Of a DNA stretch of 64,000 nt, positions 43,461-53,224 are shown one piece after another. The notes under the pieces were generated by a model. The model was not told the origin of the DNA. It searched no databases and saw nothing but the letters and a program-made list of their open reading frames with translations. Positions within the stretch are counted from its first letter, which is position 1. Each line of letters begins with the position of its first letter. Origin of the DNA: Anagrus nilaparvatae (lineage: Eukaryota; Arthropoda; Insecta; Hymenoptera; Mymaridae); the NCBI GenBank assembly GCA_022575985.1, contig JAKSXM010000007.1, positions 39,496,501 to 39,560,500 of the forward strand, given 5' to 3'. The position numbers and the translations under genes were made by a program.

Positions 43461-44335
43461 GGGGTAGGTCGTATCCGAGGGAAACAAAAGGTGTCTTTTT
43501 TCTGGATAGGTTTTCGGGTAGAAATAATTGACATAATTTTTTCAAAATTGGCTCTTTATTAGATTATAAGTTGCTTTTTTTTTTTTTTTTTAATTTTATT
43601 TTTTTTTCCCAAATGGCGCCGAGTACAGGTGCTTTAAGCCAGGTTTAACTTTTCATTGTGTACTCGATAACTCAAAAAATAATTAAGATATCTTCCTAAT
43701 TTTTTGGCTAAACTTTTAAAATACAATTATTTTCTGGATTGATGTATTCATATTTTGAAAAATGGAAAATTGTGAAAATTATTTTATTTTTTTCATAAAT
43801 TGCAATTTTTTTCACATGTTTTTTTAAGAAAAAAAAAATTGGGATATTTTTTAGGAAAATCATTCCATCAATCCAGAAAATAATTGTATGTTAAAAGTTT
43901 AGCCAAAAAATTAGGAAGATATCTTAATTATTTTTTAAATTATCGTGTACACAATTCGAAAAACTTTGTTTCGAGAAAAACGCGTTTAAAGTTTAGAATA
44001 CTGTATCTTACGGCTTTCGCGGGGTCTCGCTAAATCTTCTATAACTTCCTTATTATTCAAGATATCATTATATAGCTATTTATTAAACAAGGGATGAAAT
44101 ATTGGTTTTGGATTTGCATGCAGTTGTATGCACGAGCGAGCGTAGCGAGCGATTGCAGACAGCATGCAAAAGTCGAACCCCATATTTTGTCCCGTGTTCT
44201 AAAACATAGTTTTACATATAATGGACAAAAAAGCCATCTCCTTAGGGCAAAAAATAGGCCTTTTTTGCCCTAGATATGTAAAAAATTTTTTTTCATATTC
44301 TTAAGATGCTTTATAATTCAATTCAATTCAATGTC
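43461..44335. other. Noncoding region with hairpin elements
   Basis: Arms at 43656-43760 and 43853-43965 pair as a hairpin (ATAATTAAGATATCTTCCTA with CAATTATTTTCTGGATTGAT, both mirrored). A second inverted structure at about 44085-44212 has GGGATGAAATATT paired with ATATTTTGTCCC around a GAGCGAGCGTAGCGAGCG core. A small palindrome GGCAAAAAATAGGCC...TTTTTTGCC is at 44248-44270. No gene. Confidence 0.55.
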
Positions 44336-44660
44336 GTTAAATATATTTTGGTCGTCTGTAATATGAAAAAAATAATAATTTTTATCCTACAGTCTCGGTG
44401 GTTTTATATATGTAAAAAATTCACTTTTTGGTTAAATCAGGTTAGGTGTCGGTCCCATGTATGAAAAAGTATAAAATTAGAAAAATTTTATTCTGCTGTT
44501 AAATATATTTTAGCCGTCTGTAACATGAAAAAAATAATAATTTTTATCTTACAGTCTCGGTGGTTTTATATATGTAAAAAATTCACTTTTTAGTAAAATC
44601 AGGTTAGGTCGGCGGTCCCATGTATGAAAAAGTATAAAATTAAAAAAATCGTATTTCAGT
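44336..44660 (+). repeat. Direct tandem duplication, two units of ~162 bp
   Basis: The units start GTTAAATATATTTTGGTCGT (44336) and GTTAAATATATTTTAGCCGT (44498) and share ACAGTCTCGGTGGTTTTATA and CAGGTTAGGT. Layout and spacing resemble the ~170 bp satellite (TATATATG followed by AAAAATTC), so these may be a diverged branch of it. Confidence 0.7.
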
Positions 44661-45594
44661 AGTTTTTTTACTATTTCTCTTTAATGAAAGCATTAAATAA
44701 AAAACCTAAAAAAGTGGCATTAGAAAAGCGTTGAATAAATATAAAGCAATTGGGTTTTTACATTTTGATACAAACCATTTAAAGATATGAAGTGATGAAA
44801 ATGACCACTTTTTGAGTTTTAAAATTTTGAATTTCTTAGCTTTAAACAGTTGTAACTCTAAACTGAGAGCTCTAATTAAAAAAGAAAACGCCAAATCGAT
44901 AGAATTTTTTCCAAGGAATAATTTGCACTCAAGCTTGTCTCAAAAGATCTTTTAGATCATGAGAAAAATCAATTTTAGTGAAAAAAAATTAAAATTGTTT
45001 GCCTTCTCGACCACTAACGTCTGAGATTGATTTCTCGAAATCATTTAAATATTTTCTATTAAAAGAATGAAATGTAACGCTGATTTTGAGACATTTTAAA
45101 ACTCATTCTGATTGGTCTGTATACTTAACAGCTGTTATTCATTTCGAAATTAATACTAACACGCTCTTGCGGTGTACAAATTAAACCTTATACTGTTCTG
45201 TTATTTTTAATGGCGCGTATTTTAAAATTCTGTATTTTATTATTATTTATTTATTTTTTTTTTTTCTTCATTTTGAAAGGGTGAATAATATAATATTATT
45301 AACATGTTATTTTCTGTCTTAAATAAAAAATTAGTTATTTATGAGGAATCAGTTAATGAAATAAGTTCGATATAAAGTTATAATATATCAAATGGGAAGG
45401 TTGACAATTGCCTGTGATCGCATAATTGGTAAAATGTATAACCTAATTTAGGGTTAATTCATAAAGTAAAACTTAAAATAATAAACTTTAACTTAGAATG
45501 AAGATTTTGTACAAATAAAATCGAAATTTTTTTTTATTAAATAAATATTTGTTTAAAATTTAAATTGTTTTTCATTTAAAATTGAATTTGAGGG
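44661..45594. other. Noncoding AT-rich stretch, possible Helitron interior
   Basis: No ORF with a recognisable product. It leads into the Helitron-type end at 45634 and may contain the body of a non-autonomous element, but I could not locate a TC start. Confidence 0.35.
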
Positions 45595-45634
45595 GGTTGG
45601 CGCGCATTAGCGCGCAGGGGGCATAGCCCCCTAG
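45595..45634 (+). mobile_element. Helitron-type 3' terminus
   Basis: GCGCGCATTAGCGCGC (about 45600-45615) is followed directly by the hairpin GGGGGC-ATA-GCCCCC (45617-45631), CTAG at 45631-45634 and then T. A GC-rich hairpin with a CTAG end before T is the diagnostic 3' end of rolling-circle Helitrons. No Rep/helicase ORF is nearby, so the element is non-autonomous or truncated. Confidence 0.7.
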
Positions 45635-46800
45635 TTTTTTAAAAATAAGAAAATCGGCGGGGGGTATTTATTTAAGGATTTATTTAAAACAACTTTAATG
45701 CATTTTCGTACATACAGCTCTGAATAAATTAATGATAAATTAATGATCTGAATAAAATGAAAAATAATCAATTTTTAAAATTATTTCATTTTAATGTTAT
45801 GATGAGATAAAAGTCAGCTGACACGAAATTTTTATATTAACGAAATTTTTATATTAAGGAAATTTTTATATTAAGAAATTTTTATATTAAGGAATTTTTA
45901 TAAAAAAATATTAGAAAGTCAGTAACGACATAAGCAATTAGTATGCTAATCAAAGTTACTAAATTGAATATCGAGGACTTCGCAGAAGTAATTATTAGCA
46001 AAGGATGCGAAGAGACGCTACAAGAAATTTCGACAGTTGGCTTACCCCTCTTAATTAATTTGGCAGAAATACACGTCAATAGTCAATCACTATAAATAGA
46101 AGTAGTTTTGGTCATCTCGTCCTCTCTTGTCGTTGGAACTTAGTCATAGAATATACTCTCTCGTGTCAGAAACTTAGTAGTAGAACGTACTCTCTTGTAT
46201 CCAGATTTTAATTAAAGCTAGTACTTTTGTTTAAACAAATTATCAACAAAGTTATAATCGATATAATTTTATATTAACAATATAAACTTTATTAATAAAT
46301 TCACGGTTAGTAATATGAGCTTGCAATATACTTATATCATAGTTTTCGTAATATTTGTAATTAGTTTATTAAGTTTTTATATTTGTGTTTATCAATAAAT
46401 TGTATTCGTCTTTCGGGTTTATTGGTATTTAAATTAACAGTGTTCTTATTTCTACATCTGATCTATCCAAACCTATAAATCTCATTTAAACTATCCAATA
46501 ACAATATATTTGCTGATTCAATAATTAAAAACACGCCTTCCCGGGTACGAGTAGCTTTATTAGCTACAAGTACAAAAGTAGGCAAATACAGTTAAAAGTT
46601 ACGATCATAAAATATAAATACATATAATATATACATATATATATTAACAGTACGAGTGAGTATTTCAAGTATACAATTAATAACGTCTATAGTCAAATCA
46701 TTAATAAAAGAAAGTAAAAATCAATAATTATTTTATAATTAATTAATTAAATAAATAAGTTTATAAATATTATAACTTAAAATATCGTAACATTAATATA
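45635..46800. other. Noncoding region with minisatellite and promoter-like segment
   Basis: A short minisatellite (GAAATTTTTATATTAAG, 4-5 copies) lies at about 45826-45905. Positions 45940-46460 are more complex, with CACTATAAATAGAAGTAG (about 46089) resembling a TATA box and AATAAA at about 46396, so an LTR is possible, but I could not fix ends or a target duplication. An open plus frame MLIKVTKLNIEDFAEVIISK runs for 54 codons from about 45942; I do not recognise it. Confidence 0.35.
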
Positions 46801-46804
46801 TATA

Positions 46805-46912
46805 GGATAGGATTATTAATGAAAAAAACCTAACTATTTCATACTAAAAATTATTGGATATCATTTCAAATGTAGGTTAAATTTGAAGTATGATTCGCAA
46901 GGCAAGAAATGG
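46805..46912 (+). repeat. Interspersed repeat, partner of 38455-38575
   Basis: TTAATGAAAAAAACCTAACT, ATTATTGGATATCATTTC and TAGGTTAAATTTGAAGTATG match the reverse complement of 38455-38575. It ends at GCAAGGCAAGAAAT, directly before a hairpin element. Confidence 0.65.
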
Positions 46913-46924
46913 TACTACTACTAC

Positions 46925-47078
46925 TTTGGTTGGTATTAGCCTAAAATGCTTCAAGACGCCAGAAAATGAAGATTTCGACCTCTGATGCGGTAATTTGAAT
47001 TTCTAAAAAATTAAAATCAGAGGTCAAAATATTCTTTTTCTGGCGTCTTGAAGCATTAAAGGCTAATACCAACCAAAA
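46925..47078. mobile_element. Hairpin element (~154 bp, 62 bp arms)
   Basis: The left arm TTGGTTGGTATTAGCC, ATGCTTCAAGACGCCAGAA and GACCTCTGAT pairs with the right arm ATCAGAGGTC, TTCTGGCGTCTTGAAGCAT and GGCTAATACCAACCAA. Pairing is nearly complete with only small bulges. A tiny MITE or a structured RNA gene could look like this; there is no other evidence for expression. Confidence 0.7.
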
Positions 47079-48481
47079 AATCGAATTCACCGGGAAATTT
47101 CCCATAGGGGTATTCATTGAAAATATTTTTTTTGCATCTTTTCGATTTTATAAATTAATTGTTAAACAAATTAAGAGTAAATTTGAAAACTTCCAAAAAA
47201 ATTCAAATGGGCCCAATGTGGGCACTTTTGCACCTATAGGGCTAAACAATTGTGAGAAATCACGTTTCATATGTATAAAAACATCTGCCAAATTTAGAAA
47301 TTTAGAATCAATTGATGAAGGTCATTTTGTAAGACGACACCATTCAGCTCGATTTAAGCCTATTTTTTTTTTTTTTTTTTTTTTTTTTTTGTGCTAATTT
47401 AATTGACATTAATCGGGCAATTCTTTCAAATTTCACTGTCTTAACATATAAGCTTGTAAAAACATAAAAATATATATCCTTAGGTAAAATTTCCCGCGGA
47501 ATCCAAATTTTTGGTCAGTTTTTTGATTGGTCACTTGACTTGGCGAGAAATTTAAAATTTTTAAGAAATGAAAATCTTAAAATCAGATTTTTTGCTCTAG
47601 TCTTTTAAGGAAGCCAAAAATCAAAACAAAAATTTTATCATAAGAATTATACATAAATACATACAAAAATTTTGTGTATTTCAAAAATAAAATTGGTTTG
47701 TTTGCAAGGGAGATATTAATGCTAGAAGTTGAAACGTATTTACTCTTTTTCTTGCGCATGCGCAACTCGAAAAAATTTGTACTACGAAATCAGATAGCCA
47801 GAGTTTATTATCTAAGCCTAAGAAGAAAATTTTTTTTGCAATAAAATAATAGTGAGAGAGTTTTTAGTAACTTTTGCGCTCTTAAAATTTGAAAAATTAA
47901 AAAGCACAAAAAAAACTAATATGGCTGTGAAAAATGAAGGAGAAGACCTAGGAGGCTAAAAATTGAGTAGGTAACTTGTTTTCGATAGTATTTTGAGGGA
48001 AAAATATTTTGGGACCAATTTTAAGACCCAAGAATTAGGTTCTCATACACTTGAGGAATACCAACCCATGTATAAACATATGAGATGTCTCAAATGGGTA
48101 AAATCGCAGAAAACGAATTTTTCAGATTTATGACCTACACCATTGGATTCCTTGGAGTCAAAAACCCCACAAGTATGCACAATACTGAGTTTAAATAAAA
48201 TCACTCTGCTATATTTTGAGATATACGATTTAAACATACATCTATTATTCGTTTCAACATATAGCATATTATCCACTGGCTAGCATTTACTTACTTAAAC
48301 ATGTTCCATGCCCTTTAGTTATGTTGATTTACTAAATACTCATTTTCGAATCGAAATATTATTAACATGGAACATGTTTATAAGGAGGATTTGATGGTGC
48401 AGACTGAAATCAACTGGGGGAGGGGGGGAGTGAATCAAATATGTCCGATTTAAAGAGGGAGGAATAAAAAGGAGTTATAAT
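47079..48481. other. Noncoding region with an unpaired partial foldback copy
   Basis: A T run lies at 47368-47390. From about 47484 a diverged plus-orientation copy of the FB2 right arm is visible (AAAATTTCCCGCGGAATCC; CTTGCGCATGCGC near 47752; AGGAGGCTAAAAATTGAG near 47950) with no inverted partner of its own. A short palindrome around AACATGTTCCATG / CATGGAACATGTT spans 48297-48382. No gene. Confidence 0.5.
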
Positions 48482-50639
48482 AATTGGGTCAATATTTGTG
48501 AAGTGTATACAGTTTGGATTTTCGAGTCTCACAATGTACTCCAAAGTATTTTTAGTCGAAAGCATATATAAAAAAAATAATTTTCCCCAATTTTTAGCTT
48601 TTTAGATCCAATCCTCTATTTTTTACAGCGATTTTTGATTTTTTCAATTTTTTGAAATTTTTAATTTTTAAGAAATTTATGTTCATTAATTTTTCTCGCA
48701 AACGCGCACTTTACAATAAAATTTTTTTTCCTTATAGTACCCCATAGGAAATTTCCCATAGAATTCTATTCTGGGGTCCAAAATTTGTTTTGAACTGCGC
48801 ATGCGCGAGAAAATCAACTTTCTTGCTTTGCCTTTTCTAGCTTATATGCCTCAGCTGCAGACAGCTCAATTTTCATCCTGTTGGTCTCAAATTGTATGTT
48901 TTTTCGCATATATGCAAGGTATATATTATACAAAGTATATATACTTTCAGCATATGAAATCATTTTTTTGGGTAAATTTATTTGAAAAGCACTAAAATTG
49001 AAAAATAGCGATTTTTAAAAAATCATTTTTTACAAATTTTGAATTTTCCGCCAAGTCACGTGACCAAATGAAAATCTAACTAAAAATTCGGATTCAGCGG
49101 AGAATTTTACTAAAGGATACCAATTTTCGTCTTATTTTATTAAATAGTTTCTAAGATATCCCATTTTAAAGATAAAGATTAAAATTGACTTTTTTGAAAA
49201 AACCCTAAAAATGGGACTCTGACTTTAATTATCATATATGCTAAACACATAATTATAAAAAGACGAGTAAAAATTTTTTTGGAAACTAAGGGCTTGTAAA
49301 GAAATTTTGAGGCCTATAGAACTCGTTTCTTTTAAAAATTAGAATTTTGCATTTGGTTTAATGACTATCGGCATGAGAGATTTAGCGACAAATAATTGCA
49401 GTGTACGGTAACTGAATGGTGACACTTATACCAAAAAAATGAGACCAATTGGAAGTATTTTGGTTAACTGGCAAGTTTGCAGCTTTGTATTAAAGATTAC
49501 AAAAAAATTCTATTTGATAACATTCTGGTATTTTGTAGTTATTTAGTATTTTGCTATTTCTTTTATTTCTATAGCGTTACGGAAACATCCAAAACTTTTC
49601 CAAAAAGGGTAAAATTTGTCGAGGAATCCGAAAATTTGGTCAAAATTTTCATTAGGTAACTAGAAAATTCGGCAAATTGAAAATAAGATAGAATAGCTAC
49701 AAAATACGCCAATGTTATAAAATAGGATTTTTTTCATAATCTTTAATACAAAGCTGCAACCTCGCCAGGTAACCAAAATACTTCCAATTGGTCTCATTTT
49801 TTCAGTATACGTATCAACATTTATAAACGAGTTCTATAGGCCTCAAAAATTTTTTACAAGCCCTTAGTTTTCAAAAAATTTTTGCTCTTCTTTTTATAAT
49901 TATTTGTTTAACAGATAATGATAATTTAAGTCAGAGTCCCATTTTTAGGGTTTTTTAAAAAAAGTCAATTTTAATCTTTATCTTTAAAATGGTATATCTT
50001 AGAAACTATTTAATGAAATAAGACGAAAATTGGTATCCTTATGTAAAATTTCCCGCTGAATCCGAATTTTTAGTCAGATTTTTATTTGGTCACGTGACTT
50101 GGCGGAAAATTCAAAATTTGTGAAAAATGATTTTTTAAAAATCGCTATTTTTCAATTTTAATGCTTTTAAAATAAATTTACCCAAAAAAATGATTGCATA
50201 TACTGAAAGTATATGAAAAAACATACAATTTGAGACCAACAAGATGAAAATTGAGCTGTCTGCAGCTGAGGCATATAAACTAGAAAAGGCAAAGCAAGAA
50301 AGTTGATTTTCTCGCGCATGCGCAGTTCAAAAAAAAATTTGGACCCCAGAATCGAATTCTACGGGAAATTTACTATGGGGTACCATAAGAATAAGAAATT
50401 TTATTGTAAAGTGCGCGTTTGCGAGAAAAATTAATGAACATAAATTTCTCAAAAATTAAAAATTTCAAAAAATTAAAAAAAATAAAAATCGCTGTAAAAA
50501 ATAGAGGATTGGATCTAAAAAGCTAAAAATTGTGGAAAATTATTTTTTTTATATATAATTTCGACCAAACATACTTTGGAGTACATTTCGAGACCCGCCC
50601 ATGCAAAGTCATATACAGTTCACAAATATTGACCCAATT
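48482..50639. mobile_element. Foldback element FB2 (2.16 kb, ~1 kb arms)
   Basis: The left end AATTGGGTCAATATTTGTG is mirrored by CACAAATATTGACCCAATT at 50639. Arms of about 1 kb match along their length, including CAGCTGCAGACAGCTCAAT / ATTGAGCTGTCTGCAGCTG and CGCGCATGCGCAG. A central unpaired stretch of about 230 bp lies at 49500-49732. The module AAAATTTCCCGCTGAATCC that is terminal in FB1 is internal here (about 49085-49110 and 50044-50062). No transposase ORF. Confidence 0.85.
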
Positions 50640-52451
50640 TTGATTTAAGGACTTTAACTAATTTTGATTTTGGGACTTAATATAATCTTGGTTTAAAAAC
50701 TTAGTATTCAATTGAGCTTAAAAACGACCTTGCTGGACAAATTATAAGGGAAAATTCAAAAAACTTTGATTTTCACTCTTGTCAATATTTCATTCTCAAT
50801 CTGAGAATCTCTTCAGGACCTATATTTTTTAAAAGTAATTTTTTCACTTTACAAAATATTATTTATTGTTTTTTATTTGTAATGTATTTTAAATGAGAAA
50901 ATTGTGGTTTTTAAAAATTTTATTTTGATAAAACAAAGTGTTCTGCAAAGATACAATTTTGGGGATCAGTTATTATACGTCTAAAAATCATTTTCTATCT
51001 GTTTGGTAGTGTTTAAAAAAATTTTCAAGCACGTTAAAAAATTAGAAAGCTAAAAAGTCAAAATTTCCATGTTATTTAAATGGGAAAATTGAGGTGCTTA
51101 AATGCACGTGTTTTTGAAAAAGCAAAAGCAAAATCTTTAGAGCTGGGGACTTCTTATGACCAAAAGTTCTCAAAAAACCTGGGGAGCAAAGTTTTTCTAC
51201 AAAGTCCAAAATTAGGTCCTCTCTAATATATATCGCTCATTCTCATTTTTGCAAAAATAGTGTCACGTGGTCGTATATACCGATTAAAATAAGAATTTGC
51301 AAATTTTTTTGTCTTAAAGTTTGTATTTCAAAAAGTTGTTGACCATACACCATAAAAATTAACATGATTTTAAGTTGAAAAAAAAATTTCTGGCTAAAAT
51401 ATGACAAAAAAAGCCTTTACCGTTCCCCTAAAAAGCCTTTACCGTTCCTATTAAGAACTTGGTGTTTTAAGTAAAATAAGTGCATGAATTTTTATTTCAT
51501 TTATTTTAAAGTTTGTATTTCACTTAATTTTAGATGTACCAACAGCTATTTAACCTTAAATTAATGTTTTAGATGCTATTTTAGTTTAAAATATGACAAA
51601 AAATTACGTATTTATTCACAAAAGCATAAAAATACTTTTTTATACCTCAAGAAATAATCGGTTAAAAGCACAATAATAAAAATTTTTTAATTTTACTAAG
51701 TTTTTATGACAATAACAAGTTGATCCTTTGATAAAAAAAATTTTTACTTTATGTTTTTTAAAAATTACAGCACTAAAACAAGATTTTTATATTATTTTTT
51801 TGAAATCTATTTTTGCAAAAAAAATGAAAATGAGCCATATATACTAGCCCTGTGTCGCATTTACTTCTGTTTCTGTTGCTTCAAAAAGTCATTTTTTTAC
51901 TGCAAATTTATAATTATGCAAACACATACAGATTTTTCAGATCAGGTTCAGCCACCCTAAATTTTTTTTTGTTGCTTATTAAACCGTGTTTCACTACAAA
52001 TTTACAATTATGCAAACACATAAAAGCTATTCAGAGCAGAAGCTACCTACGAAGCTATTCGTAAGTGAAGCCTATTAATATCATAATGCTTCTGATTTTA
52101 AAAATCATGTATCAAATGTTACACCTAAAAAAAGGTTAACCAAATTTGTTCATTGAAAATAATTTTGAATTATTAGTGAATAGTAGTATTTATTATATAT
52201 AAAAAAATTAAATTATATAAAAAAACTTCAAATAATATCGTAGAAAATAAAAAAAAGTTTTTAATAACCAAAAAGCTAATAATTTATTAATTTATTTCGT
52301 TTTATGAATACTAAAATTTCAAGAGTTTTTCTCTAGCATTCTTATTTTTACCGCAAATCATCTAAAAAATTATTTTAAACAATTTTTTTAATTTTTGAAT
52401 AAACGTCGGTTTTTAATAAAAATTTAACTTTGTACGTATAATGTAATTATA
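50640..52451. other. Noncoding AT-rich stretch
   Basis: No domain-bearing ORF. A diverged direct repeat of about 94 bp is visible at 51900-52025 (AATTATGCAAACACATA twice, each followed by ATTCAGAKCAG-like sequence). Otherwise I see nothing. Confidence 0.5.
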
Positions 52452-53190
52452 CACAGGCCCACAAAAAAAAAGTCAATACCCAGAAGGTAGACCTGACTAA
52501 CTTTACGTTTTTTGGTGTTCTTAATCCAAATTTTCCATCCAAAATTCGATTTGATTGTCCAGTTTCCCCCCATCACCCCCCAGCACACCCCTGGGGGGGT
52601 TAAAATAATTTTTTTTTTTTAATTTAAAATTAGTGCATATTCTTAGATATTTTGGTGTAAAATTACTAAAAATATTTATGCAAACTGTTTTCGATCTCCA
52701 TATTAGCCCCTAAGGCACCCCTAGTATCAGTAACTAAACTCCTTAGGGGTTCAAACTAATGTAAATTCTTTGGTCTTTTTTGTACGAAAACTAAAAATAT
52801 TTATGCAATTATTTGTCAACTCCCGGTGAACCTCTGAAATACCCCTAGTATCGGTTACCATACCCCCAAGGGGTCAGAAACTGATTTTTAGTAAAAAATT
52901 AAAATTAGTGCATTTTCTTTGGTGTTTTGATGTAGGGAAATTTAATTCATTTATGCAAACCTCGTATGAGCCCATAGACCTCACCCACTCGATGTTGGTC
53001 ACCACTCTTCTAGGGGTCAAATACTGGTTTTTTGTAAGATTTCAATTTTAATGCATATTTCTAGCTATTTCGGAGTACGTAATAAAAAAATATTTATGAG
53101 AACTATTTTAAATACTCATTTAGGCACAAATCCAATTCTAGCATATTTTTAATATGGTGAAAAATTCGTGCTTTACAAAAATTTTATATA
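52452..53190 (+). repeat. Left long terminal inverted repeat of the CAC element
   Basis: Starts CACAGGCCCAC. It includes AAAGTCAATACCCAGAAGG, GATCTCCATATTAGCCCC and three ACCCCTAGTATC / ACTCGATG-type blocks spaced about 130-150 bp apart. It mirrors 58060-58926; the right TIR lacks the stretch with CCCCCCATCACCCCCCAGCA. Confidence 0.8.
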
Positions 53191-53224
53191 TAAATTGCAA
53201 AATATTTGGACATTTGGTATTTAT

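Noticed and set aside
44130..44160. GAGCGAGCGTAGCGAGCG as a Helitron end
   Set aside because: It lies at the centre of an inverted repeat and no CTRR-T end follows.
45882..46079. Hydrophobic minus-strand 65-residue ORF as a membrane protein
   Set aside because: No supporting context; the overlapping plus frame is equally plausible and neither has a recognised domain.
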